From Methanomassiliicoccaceae archaeon (GTDB lineage: Archaea > Thermoplasmatota > Thermoplasmata > Methanomassiliicoccales > Methanomethylophilaceae), in NCBI GenBank assembly GCA_009786295.1, contig WQTN01000136.1, forward strand, positions 1-19,695: a stretch of DNA of 19,695 bases, written 5' to 3'. A program made the translations under genes and the position numbers. Below the pieces are notes generated by a model, which was given only the letters and a program-made list of their open reading frames with translations, had not been told where the DNA came from and made no database searches. This document shows positions 7,901 through 14,386 of this stretch, in pieces; the stretch's first letter is position 1; every line of letters starts with the position of its first letter.

Positions 7901-9999
7901 CCTTCATTACCTGCGGCAGGTAGACGAAACAGGTTCCACACTTTTTCCGCAAAAAAATATACATCATCCATGGCGTAACCTTTACGGAACAAGCGGATGA
8001 AACGGCAACCCAGATCGGCATTTTTACCTAGGTCTCCGACCAGCAAGTCTGGATGAAATTCATTGATGTCCCTGATTATATCTTGCGCCGTATAGCCTTT
8101 AACAGAGATCTCCGGATAAGATGTCCTTAGTTCAAAATCGGTTTTTCCGGCCTGGCTGCCGTATCCTACGCGCAATATCCTCATACCCATATCTTGAAGA
8201 AGGTCTATCGCCCAATCCATATCATTGCCTGTTACAGATGTGAAGATGACAGTCTTCCCATCCAATCTATGTCCGGCGATATAGTCGTTATATTCTGTTT
8301 CAACGTTTTTTATTTCGGCCTCGGCGCGATCCTTATGGTCGGTTATCTCTCCTACATCACGTAACCAACGTTTGTATTGAATAAAACCGATAGGCAGGGT
8401 CAAGACGTTAAGATGACGTCCAAGGGTTTTCTCGAGGATGTCTATCTTCTTCTCGGCGCCCGGAAAGAAGGATGTCAGAAACACTAAATCAGCACGCCCG
8501 AATTGATTAACTTGAGATACTGTGCTTTTTATTGATAATTTGCAATTCAGCTCAAGGTCAAAAATATCCAACAAGCGTTCAATGGTCTTACTGTTTCTTG
8601 CAGAAGGGATATCATACATGTTTCCACATACAATATTTACTACATTTGGCTCGGGCTTTATATTCTCATCAATTAATTTTGCAATTGATGCTGTCGCAAT
8701 GATCTGACCGATACCGTCGTCGCCGGTGATATTTCCCTGCGCATCAACAGGAATGATGATAAGTTCCGGATTAATCTGACCAAATTCTTTGATAATTGTA
8801 TTGATATCATCCCCTATTATGGCCGGGACACATGTGGTAACAATGAAAATACATCTGCAGCCTCTCTCAGACGCTTCACGTATCGCCTTACGAAGCATTT
8901 CCTGCCCTCCGAATATTGATGTTATGTCTGTCATTCCCGTTACGAATACATTGTTCTGGGGATCGGAGTGAGTGGCCTCGCGGACGCAATAATGTATCCT
9001 CCCCGACTCGAATATATACCCGCAGCTTGATGGGCCGTGTATTATCACGGCAGCATCTTTCACCGTGGATACTGTAATAAATGCACTGCGTGCGGCACAG
9101 GTCCTCAACATACCTGTTTCCCGGAATGGTTTTACGCAGGCCTCTGACTGAAAGGGTTCGGACACCTTCTTTATAGTTCGGTTTGATGCCAGATCTTCAA
9201 GCTGTTCTTCAGTAAGCGGATGAGGATACGTCATTATCTCACCGGAAACGCTTGCCTCTTTCAGAACCATCGAGACCTGTCTGAGTGATTTTGCGATTTC
9301 TGATTCCGGATACAGCTCGCTGAGGGTACGACACCTTGATTCCGCTTCGGCGAACAGATTATCTCTCGGGATTGTAGATATTATATTACATCCGGTAGCT
9401 TCTGCAAACCGGCGAACGCGTTCATCCTCGTTAGGTAATCCGCGAGAATTAAGTATCATTCCGAGCAAACGGGGTTTCCCGGTATCGAAATTCAGCAATC
9501 CTTTCATAATATTGTTTGCCGCATAGAGTGACATGAATTCGCCGGAAGTCACGATTATCACTGCATCCGCGTATCCTTCTCTCAATGGTACTGCGAATCC
9601 TCCACAGACAACATCTCCAAGTACGTCGAATATCCTGATATCGATAGGCATCTCATCTACGCCGAGATTGTGTAATTCAGTGAAGGCGGAGAGTACGCCT
9701 CTGCCTGCACAGCCCAATCCAGGTTCCGGACCGCCCGCTTCGGCGCAAAGGACTCCGCCCGAACCTTTTTGTACTATATCTTCCAAACTGCGTTCTTTTT
9801 CGGGAACGGTTTGCATATACGATAGTATCGGCTGCTGAATCTTGCCGCCGAGTAATAATCTCGTTGAGTCGTGTTTAGGATCACATCCTATATGCAGGAC
9901 TCTGCTTCCTTCGGAAGACAGTATGTAAGAGATATTGGATGAAATAGTTGACTTTCCAATACCGCCTTTGCCATATATTGCTACTTGGAACAAGGTCAC
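7879..9999 (-). CDS. Fused NifH-like reductase plus NifD-like catalytic domain, 706 aa
   Basis: Two nitrogenase-superfamily domains in one frame. Residues 1-250 are a NifH/BchL/CfbC-type ATP-dependent reductase: P-loop GKGGIGKST (10-18), 'GCDPKHDST' (38-46), Cys97 in 'GLGCAGRGV' and Cys132 in 'DVVCGGF'. These two cysteines bridge the dimer's [4Fe-4S] cluster and sit at the same residue numbers as in classical NifH; Arg100 and 'SGEFMSLYAANNI' are also kept. After a ~35-residue linker, residues 288-695 are a component-1 domain with Cys301, Cys326 ('HGPSSCGY') and Cys390 ('TTCVPAIIGDDI'), spaced like NifD Cys62/88/154. No counterpart of the FeMo-cofactor cysteine/histidine ligands is evident, so it is not a dinitrogen-fixing enzyme of known type. 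The start is a GTG overlapping the ATPase stop (GTGA). Fusion of reductase and catalytic subunit is unusual for this superfamily. Confidence 0.88.
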   Translation of the reverse strand: MTLFQVAIYGKGGIGKSTISSNISYILSSEGSRVLHIGCDPKHDSTRLLLGGKIQQPILSYMQTVPEKERSLEDIVQKGSGGVLCAEAGGPEPGLGCAGRGVLSAFTELHNLGVDEMPIDIRIFDVLGDVVCGGFAVPLREGYADAVIIVTSGEFMSLYAANNIMKGLLNFDTGKPRLLGMILNSRGLPNEDERVRRFAEATGCNIISTIPRDNLFAEAESRCRTLSELYPESEIAKSLRQVSMVLKEASVSGEIMTYPHPLTEEQLEDLASNRTIKKVSEPFQSEACVKPFRETGMLRTCAARSAFITVSTVKDAAVIIHGPSSCGYIFESGRIHYCVREATHSDPQNNVFVTGMTDITSIFGGQEMLRKAIREASERGCRCIFIVTTCVPAIIGDDINTIIKEFGQINPELIIIPVDAQGNITGDDGIGQIIATASIAKLIDENIKPEPNVVNIVCGNMYDIPSARNSKTIERLLDIFDLELNCKLSIKSTVSQVNQFGRADLVFLTSFFPGAEKKIDILEKTLGRHLNVLTLPIGFIQYKRWLRDVGEITDHKDRAEAEIKNVETEYNDYIAGHRLDGKTVIFTSVTGNDMDWAIDLLQDMGMRILRVGYGSQAGKTDFELRTSYPEISVKGYTAQDIIRDINEFHPDLLVGDLGKNADLGCRFIRLFRKGYAMDDVYFFAEKVWNLFRLPAAGNEGWRDGGS

Positions 10000-10805
10000 A
10001 CACGCCCAGTTGATACCATATTTGTTTTATTGCCCTCAGAGTACGCGCGTAGCATAACGTGTGGCTTACCCTCATCTGTAATGACCTTTGAACTCACCCC
10101 ATAAACATCATAGATGTTCTCTTCTGTAAGAACTTCCTCTGGCGTTCCAACAACGAAGATTTGTTTATTGTTCAACAGAATCACCATATCTGAAAATTTT
10201 GCTGCTATGTTGAGATCGTGGCTGATCATTATGACAAGCATATGCCATTCGTGAGCGAGGTCGTGCAATAAGCGTACTACTTCCATTTGATATCTTATAT
10301 CAAGATTGGCTGTGGGTTCATCTAACAGCAGGATCTTGGGTTCCCTTACCAATCCCCTAGCCAAGGCGACTTTTTGTTTTTGTCCTGCAGACAGTTCGTT
10401 GAAGGGGCGCAAGGCAAGGTCCGTGATGCCCAGTGCTTCCAGTGATTGATAGACTTTCTCAAAATCCTCATCCTTGGGGCGGCGGTCGTTTATTGGGAAT
10501 CTTCCGATAAGAACCGCGTCTATTACTGTGAGCGGAAAGGCATCCCCTGTTGTGTATGGCACATATGCCACAGACCTGGCCAATTTTTTAAGATTATATT
10601 CTTGAACATCCAGATCATCTACTTTGACAACACCTCCCGTTGGAACTAATATCCTGTTGATACAGTGGATCAGGGTCGATTTTCCAACACCGTTAGGCCC
10701 TATTATTGATACCAATTGCGGCTCATCAAAGTTTATGGATATGTTATTCAAGACATCCAGTTTTTTATCGTAACTGAAATCCAGATCGTCGATATTAAGT
10801 AGCAA
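9996..10805 (-). CDS. FecE/BtuD-type ABC transporter ATP-binding protein
   Basis: A 269-residue ABC ATPase that would power the two permeases. It has Walker A 'GPNGVGKST' (36-44), signature 'LSAGQ' (138-142, where LSGGQ is usual), Walker B 'ILLLDE' (158-163) followed by 'PTANLD', and the H-loop histidine in 'ISHD' (H196). Length and motif spacing match the FecE/BtuD/HmuV group. The start is a TTG at 10803-10805: a TGA lies directly upstream in frame, so no earlier start exists, and a GGAGG sits 8 nt ahead. The gene follows a 36-residue ORF by 17 nt and runs into the NifH-NifD fusion through a GTGA overlap. This places the transporter ATPase and reductase under one translational unit. Confidence 0.93.
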   Translation of the reverse strand: MLLNIDDLDFSYDKKLDVLNNISINFDEPQLVSIIGPNGVGKSTLIHCINRILVPTGGVVKVDDLDVQEYNLKKLARSVAYVPYTTGDAFPLTVIDAVLIGRFPINDRRPKDEDFEKVYQSLEALGITDLALRPFNELSAGQKQKVALARGLVREPKILLLDEPTANLDIRYQMEVVRLLHDLAHEWHMLVIMISHDLNIAAKFSDMVILLNNKQIFVVGTPEEVLTEENIYDVYGVSSKVITDEGKPHVMLRAYSEGNKTNMVSTGRV

Positions 10806-10813
10806 TCAATCAT

Positions 10814-10818
10814 CCTCC
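10814..10818 (-). promoter_or_regulatory. Ribosome binding site fixing the TTG start of the ATPase
   Basis: GGAGG on the minus strand, 8 nt before the TTG start at 10805. It decides the start because the only alternative ATG in the area (overlapping the GGAGG) is out of frame. Confidence 0.7.
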
Positions 10819-10822
10819 TGTT

Positions 10823-10933
10823 TTATTCCATTCTATTTATTTCCTTAAGAACGCTGTTTTTCAATGCCGAAAGTAAAAATGTTGGTGTGACCTCTAATGA
10901 AGCCGCACCAGGGTTTTCAAAAATCATTTTCAT
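10823..10933 (-). CDS. Small ORF of 36 residues between binding protein and ATPase
   Basis: Reading the minus strand, the ATG at 10931-10933 overlaps the TGA stop of the binding-protein gene (ATGA), the same coupling used throughout this operon. The frame runs 36 codons to a TAA just before the ATPase ribosome site. The product begins MKMIFENPGAASLEVTPTFL and ends ALKNSVLKEINRME: a short polar/aromatic N-terminus, then a probably amphipathic helix. It has no cysteines, no clear membrane segment and no family I recognise. Without it the gap between the binding-protein and ATPase genes would be 124 nt, the only real gap in an otherwise overlapping operon. No separate ribosome site is visible, so translation would rely on coupling. 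It could be a chance frame; coordinates and coupling are seen, a role is not. Confidence 0.5.
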   Translation of the reverse strand: MKMIFENPGAASLEVTPTFLLSALKNSVLKEINRME

Positions 10934-12216
10934 GTGTTTACCATGTCTGAAGTGATGAAAAATACTCCATCTTTTGTCACATCGAACTTTCCGCTGAGAT
11001 GGGGGACGAAGTCATCTATGAACTGCTGATGACACTTCACGCCATAATCGGCATCGAAAAGATCTGGATAATATGCAGTGGCCATATAGGCCATTCTGAT
11101 GCATGTGGGCATTGTTCCATTGATGTAGTATACTTTTCCTTCACCGTACGCATTCATACCGGAGAACGGTTTGCAGTTATTGTCCCATATTGTTTGCATA
11201 TTTAGTTCCCCATAACCAAGGGCCTGGCGTACCGTTATGACTTGAGGATTGTAGTTATAGATCCATTCATCACCTTTAATGAAGGGTTTGACGAATGCGC
11301 CCCAATCCGCTAAGTTCTTACCCCCTGCACCAACAGCGACATTGCTATCTACATGCCCGGGGCCGGACACATTGAGGCCGCCTCCGTTGAGTGCTGCCAA
11401 GATCGTTACACGTTCGGAATCGCTCAGGCTGCCTGTTTTTTCTTCGATGGTATCTAGTATACTATCTGCAAATCTTACGAACTTCTGGGAAGGTTCCTCC
11501 AAGTTCATTAGGTAACCCAATGTCAGCAACCCGCAGGAATAGATGCGCCCGTCGGACATTCCAAGACCGAAGCCAAGTATCTGATACCCTGCTTCACTGA
11601 ATTGCGGATTAACAACACTATCATGCCCGCTGGAGATAATGGCATCAACCTTTACACTTTTTGTTAATTCGGAGAACAATTCAATCTGGATCGTTGTTGC
11701 AGCCGAACTGATTTTAGGTTTGTATGCCATTTCTCCAAAGAGTACAGGATCATTGCTATATGTCGGTGCAACACCAACAACACGGTCGATCCCTCCGATA
11801 CAGAGAAGAGCAATATATACGTCCACAACTCCATAAGCGACAACGTTCCCTATGGGATATTTTATGCTTTGCAAATTGCCAGACCCGTCGTTAAAGAAGA
11901 CTGTCATCGACTCATGGTTGATCATCTTTCTTACCATATCGATGTCTTTTTGGTCAATAACGCCGTCCTGATTAGCGTCGGCAAAGGGATATTTCTCCTT
12001 GCCCCAAAAACCTTCATCGATTATCGACTGAAGTGTGTCGATATCCTCTTTGTCGAGATAATCATCATTATTAGCATTTCCATGAATCATCAAACGCCCT
12101 GTCGTGTCTTTGGATCTGTAATGATCGTTGCCGTCGCCAAGCAAAAAAAACACACCGACTCCAGCTACTATCACTAGTACAACAACCGAAATTACTACCA
12201 ATTGTTTTGTGTTCAT
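10930..12216 (-). CDS. ABC transporter substrate-binding protein with dockerin-like EF-hand pair
   Basis: A 428-residue extracellular binding protein, first gene of the operon. Residues 6-26 are an uncleaved-looking hydrophobic anchor (LVVISVVVLVIVAGVGVFFL). Residues ~42-100 carry two EF-hand/dockerin-type repeats, 'GNANNDDYLDKEDID' and 'ADANQDGVIDQKDID'; the second has the full D-x-N-x-D-G-x-x-D-x-x-D calcium loop. From ~105 onward the protein resembles class III (FepB/BtuF/TroA-like) binding proteins: a 'VVAYGVVDVYIALLCIGGIDRVVGV' segment, 'VDAIISSG', and the C-terminal lobe with 'AYYPDLF'. It would capture the cargo outside the cell and deliver it to the two permeases. I chose the ATG at 12214-12216, since the hydrophobic anchor follows at once and a TATA box lies 31-38 nt upstream; an in-frame ATG at 12348 lies inside a palindrome and beyond the promoter. 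Confidence 0.88.
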   Translation of the reverse strand: MNTKQLVVISVVVLVIVAGVGVFFLLGDGNDHYRSKDTTGRLMIHGNANNDDYLDKEDIDTLQSIIDEGFWGKEKYPFADANQDGVIDQKDIDMVRKMINHESMTVFFNDGSGNLQSIKYPIGNVVAYGVVDVYIALLCIGGIDRVVGVAPTYSNDPVLFGEMAYKPKISSAATTIQIELFSELTKSVKVDAIISSGHDSVVNPQFSEAGYQILGFGLGMSDGRIYSCGLLTLGYLMNLEEPSQKFVRFADSILDTIEEKTGSLSDSERVTILAALNGGGLNVSGPGHVDSNVAVGAGGKNLADWGAFVKPFIKGDEWIYNYNPQVITVRQALGYGELNMQTIWDNNCKPFSGMNAYGEGKVYYINGTMPTCIRMAYMATAYYPDLFDADYGVKCHQQFIDDFVPHLSGKFDVTKDGVFFITSDMVNT

Positions 12217-12225
12217 ACTATTCAG

Positions 12226-12242
12226 TTGGAATATACATCCAA
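12226..12242. promoter_or_regulatory. Inverted repeat TTGGA-N7-TCCAA, candidate operator
   Basis: A perfect 5-bp inverted repeat with a 7-bp A/T-rich spacer lies between the TATA box (12247-12254) and the start codon (12216) of the binding-protein gene, across the expected transcription start near 12225. Position suits a repressor site. The regulator is unknown. Confidence 0.4.
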
Positions 12243-12246
12243 CTCC

Positions 12247-12254
12247 ATATAAAT
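12247..12254 (-). promoter_or_regulatory. TATA box of the transporter/nitrogenase-like operon
   Basis: ATTTATAT on the minus strand, 31-38 nt upstream of the ATG at 12216. This predicts a transcript with a leader of only about 10 nt, fitting the absence of a Shine-Dalgarno. It is the only strong promoter candidate for the seven-gene minus-strand unit. Confidence 0.55.
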
Positions 12255-12269
12255 ATTCTATCCCTGTAA

Positions 12270-12341
12270 AACTGTGTTCGGTAAGTGCTGCCCTCATACT
12301 TCCCAAAAAGGAAATGAGGTCAGCAATTACTGAACACAGTT
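12270..12341. repeat. 72-nt imperfect palindrome with 28-nt arms
   Basis: The left arm (12270-12297) begins aactgtgttcggtaagtgct. The reverse complement of the right arm (12314-12341) begins aactgtgttcagtaattgct. The 28-nt arms differ at three positions. The 16-nt centre itself contains ttcc-caaaaa-ggaa, so nearly the whole unit can fold as one long hairpin. It lies 15 nt upstream of the operon's TATA box, outside the predicted transcript. It could be a binding site for a large dimeric regulator, a miniature mobile element, or two abutting insertion-sequence ends; the sequence does not decide. Confidence 0.8.
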
Positions 12342-12393
12342 GTGTCATTTCCGATAATGTAAATAATCGAGGTCGGTAGCAATAGGGGTTTTA

Positions 12394-12414
12394 ACATTGC
12401 GCTCACATTGCGCT
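12394..12414. repeat. 10-bp direct repeat, two copies
   Basis: acattgcgct occurs twice, separated by one base. It lies in the gene-poor zone between the palindrome and the helicase fragment. No function can be assigned. Confidence 0.6.
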
Positions 12415-12465
12415 AAGCCGTACCAAGCTGACGTCCAACGTGGAGGTGCTGTTAAGATCGATAGC

Positions 12466-12645
12466 TCATAACTTCAGAAGATTATTCAAACTCAGGCCGG
12501 GGTCAATGGAGGTATGATTTCCTGAAAGCCGCCACCCGCGCAGGTTAAAATATCCAACACAATAATCGACCCGGTTTGCAACATAGAGATGTTCCAAAAT
12601 GCCATGTTCAAATCTAAAGTCAATATTATCATATATTCTCGGCAT
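12466..12645 (-). pseudogene. N-terminal fragment of a PLD-domain SNF2-type helicase
   Basis: A 59-residue frame starts at the ATG 12643-12645, preceded by a good GGAGG ribosome site 7 nt away, and stops with TGA at 12466-12468. Its first ~38 residues, 'MPRIYDNID' through 'DYCVGYFNLRGW', match the conserved opening of large helicases that carry a phospholipase-D-like domain before the SNF2/DEAD motor; such proteins are frequent in defence islands. After 'NLRGWR' the similarity stops and the frame ends within about 20 codons, where the full proteins run to roughly a thousand residues. Nothing resembling the rest of the helicase is in the window. I read it as the stub of a deleted gene that kept its start and ribosome site; a real small protein is possible but less likely. 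Confidence 0.55.
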
Positions 12646-12781
12646 TATTTTTCCTCCGCTGTGCCGTCCCAGTCACTAAATGTCAACAATATTTACATAG
12701 ATTCCGCTTCTTTTTACATACCCTGATGGCATGATAGAATTTTATTGTCATTTTTGGCATCATTCGAGGTGTCAAATTTTT

Positions 12782-12817
12782 ATTTACCGTGCAATTTACC
12801 GTGCAATTTACCGTGCA
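12782..12817. repeat. Tandem repeat, three perfect copies of 12 bp
   Basis: atttaccgtgca is repeated three times without any change, just beyond the 3' end of the AlbA-domain gene. Perfect copies suggest recent slippage. There are no spacers, so it is not a CRISPR. Confidence 0.9.
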
Positions 12818-12831
12818 ACCAAGAACGATCT

Positions 12832-14199
12832 TCACTTACCCGAACGGTCAGCAGGTCTTTGAACAAGTTCCCATGTTCCCTTCTTATCGCTACCCACTCT
12901 CTGAATGAGGTCGGCATCCCTGAGCTTGTAGAGAGCACTCTTGACTGTTCTTACAGATGATCTGGATGATGCTGCCATGTCTTCTGCAGTGGTGTATCTG
13001 CCTTCAGCTATCGCTTTATAGATCTCATACTCCAAAGGTGTGAGTTTTTTAGCGATGGTTGGCTCTGTAACCTCTTCGCCCGTGTCCGACCAGGGCCCTG
13101 ACCTGAATATTACACTTATTCCATTTTTGCCGATTTCGTAAACAGGCTGCGGTATGCCTGCTTTTTCACATTCATTTTTGATAAGCGAGACGCCCACGCC
13201 CCATCTTTCGATCTGCCCTGTGTCGTGGAACGCCTGTGCGATCAAAGGATTCGCAGGTTCCGACTTGTGTTTTGCAAAAAGGTCTTCCGCGGTCCATCCG
13301 TCAGGAAGCTTTCCTGGATTGTGTATCTCCACTGAGTCCGGGAACACGGATATCGTGGTATGCTGGACGCTCATATACTGCCTGTGTATCACTGCGTTCA
13401 AAATTGCCTCGCGCAATGCGGCCGGAGGATACCTGTAGACATACACTCTCTCTAAATGATTCTTCAATCTGAATCTCGGCTGTGTGTATTTGTCAAGCAG
13501 ACGTTTCAGTGTTTCTTCCGGTTGGAGGATCACCGGCCCGTCTATGATGTCCTCCATCAGGAGCCTTCCTCCCTCCTCCGCAAAGAGTCCGATCTTTGTG
13601 ACCGCAGCTTGCGATACGCCGGTCGGACGGTCGGAGAAGAGCAGGGCGGCCGCATTTGTGATGCCCGAATCTGTCATGAGTTCGTACCGCCTGAGAACAC
13701 CTTCTTTATCATCTGGGTCGACAGAGGAACTTATGCGCCCCTCTTTCTGTCCCAGCTTGACAAAAGAACTTACCGCTTCGGAAGAGATGTTCTTCAGCCC
13801 AACATTATCGGCTATGAGATTGGTCCATACCAATCCTTCTCTTTCCATTATGAATGGTTTGAGATCCCTGCCCGTGACTTTGACTGTGGTGCTTCCCGAT
13901 CGTTTATAATATGCGCCTCTCAGATCGACCGCCTCTTCCTGAGGCTTGATCGTAATGACAATGTAGGTCTTTCCTCCCTCTGTGACGGCCTCAACGGTCG
14001 GATGAAAATTCATCAGATTCTTGACAGCGTTAGGTATCTCTTCAAGCAGTTTCTTAGCATTGCGTACCCCGACGGTCTCGCCCTTGTCGTTCTTGCCTAT
14101 GTCGAGTCTGCCGCCGCTCTGCGAGTTGGCGAATGCACAGATCGTCTCAAGATAATTGTCGCTCCAACTTTCCTTCCACTCGACCTGTTCTGATTCCAT
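12832..14199 (-). CDS. AlbA_2 / HATPase_c_4 / winged-helix putative regulator
   Basis: A 455-residue protein with three parts. Residues ~3-120 are an AlbA_2 (Schlafen-type) domain: 'QVEWKESWSDNYLETICAFA' with 'NSQSGG' and 'DKGETVGV', followed by 'GAYYKRSGSTTVK'. Residues ~185-370 have the fold seen in RecG-like putative regulators with a GHKL-type ATPase region, including 'LREAILNAVIHRQY' (262-275, N-box-like), 'EIHNPGKLPDGW' and 'ERWGVGV'. Residues ~383-447 form a winged helix ('LTPLEYEIYKAIAEGRYTTAED'... 'SVRTVKSALYKLRDADLIQRVG'). These proteins are widespread, often in accessory regions, and are annotated as putative transcriptional regulators or ATP-dependent helicases without firm biochemical proof. 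The start ATG at 14197-14199 follows GGTGGGAAG and puts the AlbA domain at the N-terminus; an ATG at 14223 is in frame but has no ribosome site. Confidence 0.85.
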   Translation of the reverse strand: MESEQVEWKESWSDNYLETICAFANSQSGGRLDIGKNDKGETVGVRNAKKLLEEIPNAVKNLMNFHPTVEAVTEGGKTYIVITIKPQEEAVDLRGAYYKRSGSTTVKVTGRDLKPFIMEREGLVWTNLIADNVGLKNISSEAVSSFVKLGQKEGRISSSVDPDDKEGVLRRYELMTDSGITNAAALLFSDRPTGVSQAAVTKIGLFAEEGGRLLMEDIIDGPVILQPEETLKRLLDKYTQPRFRLKNHLERVYVYRYPPAALREAILNAVIHRQYMSVQHTTISVFPDSVEIHNPGKLPDGWTAEDLFAKHKSEPANPLIAQAFHDTGQIERWGVGVSLIKNECEKAGIPQPVYEIGKNGISVIFRSGPWSDTGEEVTEPTIAKKLTPLEYEIYKAIAEGRYTTAEDMAASSRSSVRTVKSALYKLRDADLIQRVGSDKKGTWELVQRPADRSGK

Positions 14200-14319
14200 T
14201 GACTTCCCACCCATCAGTCGCATTGAGTAGAATGATCCTTATGATAAATAATTCTGTGACTATCAGAAGAATCTCTAATAGTTGAACATAGAACTATAGA
14301 GTTTCGTGCGTTTTCGTTG

Positions 14320-14386
14320 GTCGAGTGGGAAGAGGTGGTCCCTCCCCTCCGAGAACCGTACAGGCACCTTTCAGCACATACGGCTC
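14320..14386 (-). ncRNA. Orphan 3' end of a group II intron (domains V and VI)
   Basis: On the minus strand, 14386-14353 is a canonical 34-nt domain V: GAGCCGTA pairs with TACGGTTC, the upper stem is capped by a GAAA tetraloop, the two-base bulge (CT) is at the right place, and the catalytic AGC triad is kept at positions 2-4. It is followed after a short linker by a domain VI hairpin (GGGGAGG/CCTCTTC) and the tail CCACTCGAC, with an unpaired A 7 nt from the putative 3' end near 14320. Domains I-IV and a reverse transcriptase ORF are absent: upstream on this strand lies the divergent adhesin gene, so only the 3' tip of an intron survives. It cannot splice by itself. Confidence 0.82.

Noticed and set aside
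7879..9999. A true nitrogenase (NifH/NifD) for nitrogen fixation
   Set aside because: No FeMo-cofactor cysteine/histidine ligands are evident, the partner subunit lacks two of the three cluster cysteines, and no nifE, nifN or nifB genes are nearby.
12217..12348. A 44-residue N-terminal extension of the binding protein, starting at 12348
   Set aside because: The extension is encoded by the palindrome and the promoter region; the hydrophobic anchor begins right after the ATG at 12216.
3922..12546. 10-bp inverted match AACCTGCGCG (3922-3931 and 12537-12546) flanking the operon
   Set aside because: Too short to mean much over 8.6 kb, and the right copy encodes part of the conserved helicase motif.
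12580..12600. Possible att copy of the tRNA-Gly 3' end ('cccggtttgcaaca' against 'cccggcggttgca')
   Set aside because: The match is short and gapped and falls inside the coding part of the helicase fragment, so it is better explained by that coding sequence.
12782..12817. A CRISPR array
   Set aside because: The three 12-bp copies are directly adjacent with no spacers, and no cas genes are present.
13456..14193. A 245-codon plus-strand frame opposite the AlbA-domain gene
   Set aside because: It is a shadow of a well-supported gene; its composition is unlike a folded protein and it has no family motif.
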